Positions 54,961 through 64,000 of a stretch of DNA of 64,000 nt are shown here, piece after piece; position 1 is the stretch's first letter, and each line of letters begins with the position of its first letter. A program made the translations under genes and the position numbers. The stretch is from Takakia lepidozioides (taxonomy: Eukaryota; Streptophyta; Takakiopsida; Takakiales; Takakiaceae), in NCBI GenBank assembly GCA_030704615.1, contig CM060731.1:22072001-22136000 (forward strand). Reading direction: 5' to 3'. The notes beneath the pieces are model-generated. The model ran no database searches, had not been told where the DNA came from, and saw only the letters and a program-made list of their open reading frames with translations.

Positions 54961-56422
54961 CACCCTTTTAATACCACAAGATCAGCATATGAGGTGCGCA
55001 CTGCGACATCAAAGAGCTCACTTGTGTGCTCATCTGAACCGGTTGTTGCTGCTGTTCTTAGATGTGTCTGCCTTGCAGAGTGAGACACATCGCTCGTTAA
55101 ACATAAGAAGCAGGCGAAAGGAAGGAGAGTGAGTGAGAGGATGAACGAGGCAATGAGAGCCGCAGGAGAGAGATGAAGAGAGCGAAAGAGAAATTGAAAA
55201 AGGCAGGGGAGGAGATGAAGTCATCCCCCAAATCCTAAATCGTCCACAACCATGTTGCTTTCTAATGAAACAACCATAAATGATGTGCTTCGTATCCTCT
55301 GCCAACATGAGTTTGCAAATACTGATCAATATTGAGATATTGACATCCCTGTCCGTGCCCCTGTTAACCTTAATGTTAGTTCTACAAATGAATTTTGCTG
55401 TCGCGGATGCATTATATTTCAATGGAGTTTGGTACTATGAACACCGATCATTGATGTTTCTATAAAGTGAAATATATGAAGTGAGTTCGTGCGCATTTTC
55501 TGTATAAAATTAGCTCTCTGACATATTTTGTTTCATGTCATTTTAATTTTTGATGTGGCTGTATGGACCTGTGATTTTCGAAAGATTGCGAAGTGAATAA
55601 TATGAGAGAGATTATGTGAACATGGAGATTTGCTATCAACGTTGACGGTCTTCTAATCTCAGGGGGCTCATGATGAACAAAACTTCACATTTTACGGAGT
55701 TTGTAAGTCTTGGTGTCTGTCAACATATAAATGGAACATGGTAACGGGTAGGTAGTGCATTTTTAAATATGAACACTATTTTAACTAATTCTGGACTTTT
55801 GTTTGGTCCAGAAATAATATGAGAAATATATATGATTATTTTGGTTATTTTATGCACAATATAACCATGAACAATAATCCTCCAAACATTTTTTGGAGAC
55901 AATATAAGTATGTATTGTGGTTTTAGAAGAACATCCACTGCCAAGTTGACGTTCACGAAAAAAATGGGAGGATGCAATAAATTTCACCATGATGTGAGGT
56001 TTGTAAAACTTTTTACACAAAATGGTTGCCATATCAGATGACATACAAAACCAAACATAGAACAATCATGGCATGTGATGAAGAGGATGACATGAAAGAA
56101 TATGTCCGCATACATTGATGATAAACATTCATATTTTATTAGAGATTGCAACTTTGGCGTTGCAGTCAGACATAATGTAAAGTCAACTGTACATCCGTTG
56201 GACTTAATGTTATCCAACGGCTCGAAGCCATACAATGGCTTACACTAACCCATTAATATTACATAGCCTCCTCCCAAACGGCTCGCAGTCGAGGCATGTG
56301 TTCGAAGACGCCTCCAGTTACCACAACCACTTGCAACGGTCTCCGCACCAGAGGAAACGGAAATACTTTCGGAGAACTCAAACCTAGTAGTAACATTATC
56401 ATCCGAAATGTTACTTGGAACT
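54961..56422. other. No gene recognised
   Basis: AT-rich DNA with no supported coding region. A purine-rich GAGAG stretch lies near 55110-55200. Confidence 0.4.
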
Positions 56423-57370
56423 CTACTTGTTGAATCTCTTGATGCCCTTGAAGCCTGCCGGGAAGCCGCCATTCTTGCCATCACGAAGCTCTTCTTCTTC
56501 TTTTCGAATTCGCTCCTTGAATGTGACTGGGCAAAACAATTTTTGATATGACAAATGTCAGCTGAAATGTGGAACATTTGTAGAAAAAATGATAAAGTAA
56601 AAGTGCAAGTGGAAGATACTTTCAAGATCAAATTCTCCATACACAACAAACAGTGGGATAAGTACATACAAGGTAATCAGGTTCTTTTTGTTGTGGGATC
56701 CAAACACAATGATCAACATATCTTCCATACCAAGCCTAATAGGCATGGTCGCGACCAATAGACTTACGAAAAAACTTGGCAGGTTTCTCGCTGATGTAAT
56801 CTACAACTATTGAAGCTGCAGCCATTTTCCATATATATGGCCACACAGCTTTTGTCATATCAGCTTGGTCAACCAAGCCCTTTGGTGATGGCTTGTATGA
56901 AATATGGAAGAATCTAGTATTTGGTGGGTTTCGGAGGCCCTTTGATGACTCATCATCAACAAGGAGTATTTGTCCCTGCGTTTCAAAGGGTGTACCAGGG
57001 TACTTGGCAAGAACTTGGCAAGAACAGTGCGAATATCTTTAACGAGATATTTCATCTCAGGCATGATGTAACCGGTTGTGTCTTTGCAATCCTCAGCTGA
57101 CCAGATGAAGCAAAATTTCTTCGCAATTTTCGTGGGAACTAAGCACTCGAGCATCTTACAAAGAACACTCTTTCAGCACATGACCAGATCGCCACGTGGA
57201 AATGCATGAACGCAAGACTTCGGGCCGGGGAACCACAAAAGGTCTGTCGGGAACATGAACTGTAACTTTCCTGAAACGAAATCTCTCCTTAAGCAATTCA
57301 CCGCCGGTTGGAGGTGGCCGATAGCAGAGGAGTCCGTTGACACTCAATATTAACAACATCCGTTTCCTCT
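56423..57370 (-). pseudogene. FCP1/NLI-interacting-type HAD phosphatase-like gene (degenerate)
   Basis: Minus-strand order: GKRKRMLLILSVNGLLCY near 57365, FRFRKVTVHVPDRPFVVPRP near 57260, HVAIWSCAERV near 57190, LVPTKIAKKFCFIWSAEDC near 57110, then ILLVDDESSKGLRNPPNTRF near 56965 and DMTKAVWPYIWKMAAASIVV near 56840. A GTAAGT donor follows at 56767 and the last exon 56526-56423 reads LTFKERIRKEEEEL to TAG. FCP1-type HAD phosphatases have DLNGLL at the start and LLIDD-x-P-x-K near the end. Here the nucleophile Asp of D-x-N-G is Ser, while the LLVDD loop is kept. Two frame changes (near 57200 and 57165) lie in the middle. It is either a pseudogene or a pseudophosphatase with short introns. Confidence 0.6.
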
Positions 57371-57789
57371 TCCCTAATGTGGCAAATGAAGGTTGATGGA
57401 CGATGCCATCCTACGCAATTAAGTGTTCCCGCCGTCAGAAACAACACGATGTAGTGTTTCTTAGTTTTAGAGTGACCTCTACGTTTTCGGAGACATAAAT
57501 GTCCCGACAATGGACTACTATAAAGGACCAAGAGTAGACCATATATTGAAGAGTTCGAGATCACGAAAAGATGAATGTCGGCTGTCAAGTGGAGGTTAGT
57601 GGACGCACTTTGTCGGGAGGCGCATTCAAGAAGTTATGCGGCTCCATATTCGTTTGTATAAAAATTACGGAGTTAGTTTGGGACCGCAAAACAAATTGCA
57701 AACGAAAGTGGAGAAATTGTTTTGAAATGTATCATTGAAGCCTTATTGGAATGTCTTGCAGAAGAACAGTGGATTCTCGCGGGCTTGGA

Positions 57790-59971
57790 TTGACGACCAT
57801 ATGTGATTCTGAACACTGCCCTGGTGGAAATGTATGTCAAATGTGCGTGCATCGAGGATCCAAAGGGAGTGCTCGAAAGTATGGCTGAACGAGATGTGGT
57901 GTCGTGGAGTGCGATGATTGCAGGCTATGCACAGCAAGGGTGCGGGATGGAGGCTTTGGAGACCTATGAACAAATGATGTGCGAAGGGGTGAAGCCCAAC
58001 CACATAACGTTTGTTTTTGCTTGCAAGTGCAAGCCTGGGAGCTCTGGAAAAGGGGAAAGAGGTTCATGGTGACATCGTCAAAGCTGGAATTGTATGCACA
58101 GGATGGAGGCTTTGGAGACCTATGAGCAAATGATGTGCGAAGGGGTGAAGCCCAACCACATAACGTTTGTTTTTGTTTGCAATGCGTGTGCAAGCCTGGG
58201 AGCTCTGGAAAAGGGGAAAGAGGTCCATGGTGACATCGTCAAAGCTGGAATTGTACCAGATGTCTTCCTGAACACTGCCCTGGTGGACATGTACACGGGA
58301 TGGAGGCTTTGGAGACCTATGAGCAAATGATGTGCGAAGGGTTGAAGCCCAACCACATAACGTTTGTTTTTGTTTGCAATGTGTGTGCAAGCCTGGGAGC
58401 TCTGGAAAAGGGGAAAGAGGTCCATGGTGACATCGTCAAAGCTGGAATTGTACCAGATGTCATCCTGAACACTGCCCTGGTGGACATGTATGCAAAATGT
58501 GCGTGCATTGAGGCTGGACTTGAGGGGGATGTCCATGTGGGGACTGCCCTTGTCAGCATGTATTACAGGTGTGAGGGTTTGACGGATGCCACCCGAGTAT
58601 TTGACACAATGCCCAAGCGAGATGGGGTCTCATGGACTGCTATGATTGCAGGATCTGCTCAGCATGGTCATGGTGAGGAGGCTTTTAAACTCTTTCAGCG
58701 CATGCAAAGAGAAGGCATGAAGGCAGATATTGTCACCTTTATTAGTGTCCTCAACGCTTGTGCTGGCCCAGAGGCTTTAGAACGTGGCAAGCAGCTCCAT
58801 GCCAGCATCATCAAAGCTGAATTTGAGTCAGATGTTGGTCTCGGGATGTCAGTATGTATTGCAAGTGCAGGAGTGTGATGGATGCACTCAATGTGTTTGA
58901 CAGAATGCCTAAGCGAGATGTGGTCTCCTGGACTGCGATGATTGGAGAATGTGCACAGAGTGGTCATGGTGAGGAGGCTTTCAAACTCTTTCGACAAATG
59001 CAAAGAGAGGGTGTGCAGCATCCCTGGAACAGGGCAAGTGGGTCCATGCCTACATTATCAGATCTAGGTGTGAGTCAGATGTCTATGTCAGGAGTGCCCT
59101 CATTGATATGTATACCAAATGTGGGAGTGTAGATGCATGGGAGGTGTTTGACAAAATTCTTAAACCAGATGTGGTCTCATGGACTGCGATGATTATAGGA
59201 TATGCTCAGCATGGGCGTGGTCACGAGTCTCTCCAACTGTTTGAACTGATGCAATTGAAAGGTGTGAAGCCAAATGAGGGCACATTTATTGGTGTTCTCT
59301 CTGCATGCAACCATTTGGGCCTTGTAGATGAAGGTGGTCATTATTTTCAATCCATGTGTCAAGAGCATGACATTACACCAACAAAAAAGCATTGCACCTG
59401 CATGGTTGACCTCCTTGGCCATGCAGGGCGCTTAGATGAGGCAGAAGATTTCATTGCCAACATGGCACTCAAAACCAAGTGCTTCAGTGTGGGGGGGGGC
59501 CTTGCTTGGTGCCTGCAGAATCTTATGGAAGTGTGGAGTTAGCAGAGTGTGCTGCAGAATGTATTTTCAAGGTGGAATCACAAGATGCTGCAGTGTATAT
59601 GCTGCTTTCAAGCATCTATGCTGCAGCTGGTAGGTGGGCAATGGACCAGAGGTGAAAAAGGAACCAGGCCACACTTGGATTGAGGCGGAAAACAGGGTGT
59701 ATACATTTGCCGTTGGAGATAGATCTCACCCACGAGGAGAGGAGATCTATGCTAGATTGACTTGGCAGATTAAGGAGGCCATTGCTTTTGGGCTCATTAG
59801 CACACCCCCTGGGACCCTATCCGCATCATTAAAAACCTACGTGTATGTAGGGACTGCCACACTGCCACCAAGTTGATATCCAAAATTGTTGCACGAGAAA
59901 TTATTGCAAGGGATGCCATCTGCTTTCATCACTTCAACAATGGGGTGTGTTCTTGTGGGGACTACTGGTAA
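57790..59971 (+). pseudogene. DYW-type PPR protein, broken, with internal tandem duplication
   Basis: PLS-type PPR repeats run along plus: NTALVEMYVKCACIEDPKGV, DVVSWSAMIAGYAQQGCGME, VPDVILNTALVDMYAKCACI, then DGVSWTAMIAGSAQHGHGEE, DVVSWTAMIIGYAQHGRGHE and GTFIGVLSACNHLGLVDEGG. An E domain follows (KEPGHTWIEAENRVYTFAVG) and the DYW cytidine-deaminase-like domain ends with [14 protein letters not shown] and CSCGDYW before TAA 59969-59971. Intact DYW proteins edit C to U in organelle RNA. A segment is present three times in tandem (starts near 57948, 58101 and 58298). Frameshifts occur near 58080, 58280, 58860, 59020 and at a run of G at 59491-59499. The CHxxTK/CSCGDYW zinc-site residues are retained. 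Confidence 0.85.
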
Positions 59972-60149
59972 ACTCAGGGTAAATACAACAGCCAGAAAAC
60001 ACTCCAGACAGCTGTTTCACCTACCGGACTAAAAAATATCTTTCCCGAGGGTATGTTACCCACCTTCCGGTAAAGCCTTAAAGTTCTCCCAAGGTTATGT
60101 CCCTTGATGTAATACGAGTTGCCGTATATATATAAAGAAAAATCAACCT

Positions 60150-60390
60150 TGTGCCCCAACCCCCCGGGGTCCTTGAACCTTGTGCTCAGGTAGTGATCCT
60201 GGGTTCAATCCTTCAACATGTGTCTTCAAACCGACCATTGGCCTCTTGATGGGCTGTGTTGAGCAGTAGGCTCTGTAGATTCATTGGACATTAAGGAAAA
60301 TTTACCTTTATCTATCAAAGAGGTTATTTTCCCCTCACTATAATGAAGGGCCTGATGTGTGAGAAGTAGCTTCCAGTTTTTTCCTTTTCT
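60150..60390 (+). mobile_element. tRNA-derived SINE, copy 1 (older, 5' part degraded)
   Basis: GATCCTGGGTTCAATCCTTC near 60199 is the B-box part. TCAAAGAGGTTATTTTCCCCTC near 60317 and GGGCCTGATGTGTGAGAAGT near 60348 match the 3' body of the copies at 60757 and 63643. Confidence 0.6.
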
Positions 60391-60756
60391 TTTCCATTTT
60401 TTTCTTTTGAAAGTCTTAGGTGTCTACCTATGGTGCAACTTCGTCTTAGTGGCAATCTTTATCAAACTTGTCAAACTTTGGGGATGCCGCAGGGAAGGGA
60501 CCAGCAGAACCAGCAGAATTTTGGCCCTCTTTTCTTTGAAAAATAAAAATAACATGATAGCTTCGGCAACACTCCTCCGTTCTTCTTCCGAAAAACAATG
60601 AATATACGGGGTGTATGTATGGAACACCATGGGGATGACCCAGCCCTTTTTGTGAAAATTGAACATAGTTCTCAGAAGGTGTCGCTAGTAGTGCCTAGTC
60701 ATCTGAAGCCCTAGTCATCTATTGACTGGCCCGGACCTGGATTGAATTTCAAGTCA

Positions 60757-60992
60757 CCAGTCGGTAGCTCAGTTGGATAGAGCATTGAGTGCCACCCAGG
60801 CGATTCTGGGTTCAAAATCCTGCTACCTTGTCGGGTGGTATAATCTCCTCCCCCTTCCCTTGGGTGGTGTCCCTTGAGCCTTTGTGCTCTGCGCCTCATG
60901 GCGAGGTTACTATGAAAGAGGTTATTTTCTCCTCTCGCTACAATTAAGGGGCCTGATTTGCGAGCAGTCGCTCCGGGTTATTTCCCTTTAAA
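60757..60992 (+). mobile_element. tRNA-derived SINE, copy 2
   Basis: The head is tRNA-like, with A box TAGCTCAGTTGGATAGAGCA (60765-60784) and B box GGTTCAAAATCC near 60810. The body contains CTTGGGTGGTGTCC, GGCGAGGTTACTATGAAAGA and GGTTATTTTCTCCTCTCGCT, and ends with GGGGCCTGATTTGCGAGCAG near TTTAAAATAGATAG. It aligns throughout with 63643-63863. The AT microsatellite after it starts near 60999. Confidence 0.8.
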
Positions 60993-62035
60993 ATAGATAG
61001 ATATATATATATATATCTTCTTTAAAAAAAAATCAAGAAAAAAAAAGAAAGATGCCAAATTACCCGGATGCGGAGGAGGGTAAGTTAAAATCAATTACCC
61101 GCCCAACATTGGTTTACACTGGGGCCTCCAACCCATGTAACCTTGTCACCTTGAGTTACACACTGTTTAGTTCCATGTCACTCTCTCAAGAGAGGGTGGG
61201 AAGATTTGACATGCAGGAAACCGGCGTACAATCCTGTCAGAGGTTGCGGCGTGTGCATTACGTTCTTACTCGTTCCTAGTGTTTCTCCATTTTCACCGTA
61301 TGGATGGGATCATAACTTGTTTGTGGGCTGCAACTTGGAAGTGCCCAGCCCTAGAAACTATCAGCCCCTCCTAAATGGCAGCTCCAAATGACATGAGATT
61401 GACATACAACCTGCCTCATCATGTAGCCTCCTATCCTTCAACTTTCAAAAAAATTGGGCGAGATCTTGGGGTAGCTCCTTTGTTGGGGTGTGTTCCAATA
61501 GAGATATTGGGCACTGCACATTGACTTAAACTTGGACAAATTGCTCAATGATTATAATGTAAAGTATTTGCATAGCTCCAGCAACAATGACTGGCACGGT
61601 ACTCTATATAAAAGCCTGCTCGTGCACATGTATAAGCATATGTAGCAGAAAGTTGTCCATCTACTTAGCAAAAGCCTACTCTGATAAGTATGATCTACGA
61701 GAGTGTGCATGATGCTGACTCGAAGATTTGAATACGGGCTCGGATTTATGGAGGCATACTCGGACTTTCACAACTTGAGCTTGCGAGTCGGCCGGCCCTG
61801 ACCCGAGTTCACAGAGGGTTCTGGCTCTGAGAGTTTGAGTGCAAATTCTTGTGGCTTGGGAAAGATGGAGTTCGTAGTGTTTGGTGGCACTGTCGAGACT
61901 CACATATCAAATTCGTATAACGTGAATGAGATCAACAACTGGTGGGCTTTCACCCCTTTTCATGCTGCAGGCTGGCCGCTGTGCAATACTATCCCATGGA
62001 ATATTAATGCATCCGGCCGAACTACGACGATCCTT
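60993..62035. other. No gene recognised
   Basis: AT microsatellite at about 60999-61016, then mixed sequence without recognisable coding regions. It is downstream of the FLA gene and may include its 3' UTR near 61950-62035. Confidence 0.4.
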
Positions 62036-62941
62036 TCAATGCGACAAGGCGAAAATGAAGACCAATGATGCGATGAAGCTGAGCACCGTGATGCGGATAG
62101 AAAGATGCGACTTCGATCTTGTGGTCTCTGATCCATTGAGATATAGCGGGGGCGCAAGCAGTGTGCCTGGTATAATTTCAGCAGGAGGTGCCACTGGAGC
62201 TTTCTTCTTGGCTGTCTTCGCAGTTGGAATCCATGGAAGCGGAGCTGCAGTAGGAACAAGAGTCGGTGCTTCCCCAGGAGTTAATCTTACGCCATTGTAG
62301 TTATCAGATGTACTCAGCAGCATTGCATTTATACCATGAACAGCAATAGTTCCGTCGGTATAGAGATCAGGATCTATAACATCGGCGTTATCTAGTCCAT
62401 ATCGGTCCAATGCAATACTGGTGACCGGGATAGTGAAGCCATCCACAGATGTTGGCAGCCTGGTTCCCACCTGCAACCGCAACAGGTCTGAAAACGGATA
62501 TATCTCGGGCACAATGTAAAACTTCATCAGCTCAACCAAATGGCCCGATCCATTCAAAGTAATCAGAGCCTCGTCAGTGGGAGCGAACAGGGTGATACCC
62601 TGATGAATAATTGATCCGTCAGTGTCTATAACTCCCGCGATCGCCCCGTATCGTCGGGTTGCTCGCAAAGCCCCCACCACCTCTTCATGCAACGTCTGTT
62701 GCGGTGGTGCCTCTGCTGGTACCGGTGTTGTTGGAGATGAGCTTGAACGTGGTGCTGGCGCTGTTACCGGTGAAGATAAATCTGCTTCCTGCGCTAGGAC
62801 TACTGCGTACGCCGTAATGTAGATGTAGAGCGATGCAAAGCACAGGAAGTCTCTGATGACTGCTTTCTTTCCAGTCGACCTGTGAATCGAGAATCGACCT
62901 GCCATGATCCTTCTGGCCTCAGGCCGATATGTTGGTCCCAA
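62036..62941 (-). CDS. Fasciclin-like arabinogalactan protein (single FAS1 domain)
   Basis: A single intact 301-codon frame on minus. Residues about 31-50 (FLCFASLYIYITAYAVVLAQ) form a signal peptide. Residues about 57-80 are rich in Ala-Pro, Thr-Pro and Ser (TAPAPRSSSSPTTPVPAEAP), suited to hydroxyproline O-arabinogalactan. Residues 84-210 form a FAS1 domain with the H1-like motif ITLFAPTDEAL, the YH-type motif LMKFYIVPE and the H2-like IAVHGINAMLL. The C-terminus has a second Pro/Ala/Lys-rich stretch and a hydrophobic tail (LSIRITVLSFIASLVFIFAL) typical of GPI anchoring. FLAs sit at the plasma membrane-cell wall interface in adhesion and wall integrity. An internal start at Met13 (MAGRF) would give a more usual signal peptide. 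The frame is free of breaks, unlike its neighbours. Confidence 0.9.
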   Translation of the reverse strand: MGPTYRPEARRIMAGRFSIHRSTGKKAVIRDFLCFASLYIYITAYAVVLAQEADLSSPVTAPAPRSSSSPTTPVPAEAPPQQTLHEEVVGALRATRRYGAIAGVIDTDGSIIHQGITLFAPTDEALITLNGSGHLVELMKFYIVPEIYPFSDLLRLQVGTRLPTSVDGFTIPVTSIALDRYGLDNADVIDPDLYTDGTIAVHGINAMLLSTSDNYNGVRLTPGEAPTLVPTAAPLPWIPTAKTAKKKAPVAPPAEIIPGTLLAPPLYLNGSETTRSKSHLSIRITVLSFIASLVFIFALSH

Positions 62942-63642
62942 GGCTTAATATTAAGCCTTTGGAGCCAGAAGTGACGCAATTCAAACAGAAGTCTACCGTA
63001 CGAACAGTTATCGGGCCTGATCAAAGTTCTGAACAACCTCGATAATTATACCTGAAGGTACCCTCACCTGAACAACAATCCACAGTAAAACCTCATTGTT
63101 TTAGAGAACGAGGATAACAACAAAGCTTCTGGCGGCAAGAAAGTACTTAATACATCTGCGGGAATGGAAGGAGGAATGGACCAAATGTCTAGAGCAAGCA
63201 ACGTCTTCAGTATACTCGAATTTCCAGATCTCTCTAACCTGTGGAAAACCCTACAATAATCTACATAAAAGAAACAGGCCAGAAATCGAATTCGGCGGCT
63301 TTGAAACATTAGTCTAGCCCAAAAGACGGATCATCAAATGCCGCGTGCCAACTTGAAGGGAGCCAAAGATTACGAGAATATACCAAAAGACGCGAACGAC
63401 AAAGCTGCAGGGAAGCCAAAGTAGAAAAGCAACGTCTCCCAGAGAAACACACGCGATGGGCTCACGGCTCTCTTCTTTGCTTTGGAAAGCAGGAGCGGGA
63501 GAGACAGATGATGCTGCTGATGCTGCTGATGATGGTCGCATGTGCTCATGACCATACATATATCCATACCATGAATGGACGAACACCAATTTTTCGAAAT
63601 TTTGCTCTTGAGTTTGTATCTGAGTACAAATACGTTTAACAC
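62942..63642. promoter_or_regulatory. Upstream region of the FLA gene
   Basis: No gene is recognised between the FLA start and the next SINE. It is the likely promoter and 5' UTR of the minus-strand FLA gene by position only; no core element is clear. A GATGCTGCT repeat lies near 63508-63535. Confidence 0.3.
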
Positions 63643-63863
63643 CAACGGTCAGTAGCTCAGTTGGTTAGTGCACTGAGTGTCACCCAGATGATTCTGGGGT
63701 CAAATCCTGCTACTTGACAGGTGTGGTTCCCCCCCTTCCCTGGGCGGTGTCCTATTTCTCAGCCTCCATGGCGTGGTTACTGTGAAAGAGGTTATTTTCT
63801 CCTCTCACTGTATTAAGGGGCATGATTTATGAGCTGTCGCTGCCAGGTGTTTCACTTTTTTTT
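63643..63863 (+). mobile_element. tRNA-derived SINE, copy 3
   Basis: A box TAGCTCAGTTGGTTAGTGCA (63653-63672) and B box GGGGTCAAATCC near 63697, followed by GGGCGGTGTCC, GGCGTGGTTACTGTGAAAGA, GGTTATTTTCTCCTCTCACT and GGGGCATGATTTATGAGCTG. It aligns with copy 2 in the same orientation and is followed by a T-rich tail. The rest of the window (63864-64000) is AT-rich with no feature. Confidence 0.8.
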
Positions 63864-64000
63864 TAAACAAATAAATAAAAAAGATAAAAACAATATTTAA
63901 CTTAATTATGATTCAGAGAATTCTAATATAATATATATTCTAATTGTTTTTGAATTGTTTTATAAAAAGACATATATATACCTGGAATATATTTGATATA

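Noticed and set aside
60757-60830. A tRNA gene with A and B boxes
   Set aside because: The anticodon arm does not fold properly, the sequence continues into a shared repeat body, and there are diverged copies at 60150 and 63643, so it is a SINE head.
63643-63715. A second tRNA-like gene
   Set aside because: Same SINE family as at 60757; no correct acceptor stem.
1-64000. CRISPR arrays, bacterial operons or riboswitches
   Set aside because: No regularly spaced direct repeats with unique spacers and no bacterial gene organisation; the window is plainly plant nuclear DNA.

Overview
This is nuclear DNA of a land plant, most likely a non-seed plant with a large genome (a fern or lycophyte). The evidence is intron-split genes with GT-AG borders, DYW-type PPR reading frames, a nuclear tRNA-Ser, plant LINEs, Ty3/gypsy, Ty1/copia, CACTA elements and a tRNA-derived SINE family. 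A P5B-type ATPase remnant fits, because that family is known from mosses, lycophytes and algae but not angiosperms. The window is dominated by decayed mobile DNA and gene fragments. The clearest intact host genes are a fasciclin-like arabinogalactan protein (62036-62941, minus) and the tRNA-Ser (18859-18940). A spliced phosphatidylinositol-synthase-like gene (25723-28136, plus) and two Agenet-ENT gene copies (36639-38258 and 44188-45807, plus) keep open exons.

Layout. 1-10000: one Ty3/gypsy retrotransposon in pieces. Its gag, protease and a cytosine-C5 DNA-methyltransferase-like domain lie on the minus strand (3954 down to 349). Its reverse transcriptase, RNase H and start of integrase lie on the plus strand (7190-9860). 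A CACTA transposon had inserted between methyltransferase and RT: both element ends survive (348 and 7189), both are flanked by the same TCA, and the retroelement reading frame continues across the two flanks. A later inversion flipped the gag half. A 747-bp MITE (7590-8336) and a 460-bp internal inversion (8621-9082) broke the RT further. 10000-17800: mostly gene-poor, with a second MITE of the same family (14225-14958), degenerate repeats and a broken PPR gene. 17800-19000: an intronless, frameshifted coding track of unknown, possibly viral, origin beside tRNA-Ser. 20000-25200: remnants of a mitochondrial dicarboxylate carrier, a GH47 alpha-mannosidase and a copia element with an inverted segment.

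25700-36600: the PI-synthase-like gene, whose catalytic motif is changed, followed directly by a roughly 7-kb minus-strand LINE (28137 to about 35150). 36600-46450: two 2.3-kb near-identical direct repeats, each with three exons of an Agenet-ENT (EMSY-like) chromatin-type gene. Between them lie PPR and P5B-ATPase remnants and a retroelement C-terminus. 46700-50301: a plus-strand LINE with ORF1 and a poly(A) tail but no ORF2. 50300-57400: low-content DNA with a foldback element, inverted repeats and fragments of a GH9 cellulase, a nuclease-like protein and an FCP1-type phosphatase. 57790-59971: a DYW-type PPR pseudogene with internal tandem duplications. 60150-63863: three copies of one tRNA-derived SINE family around the FLA gene.

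The most unusual item is the retrotransposon polyprotein that carried a DNA methyltransferase between protease and RT. All identifications were made by reading the sequence; no database search was run.
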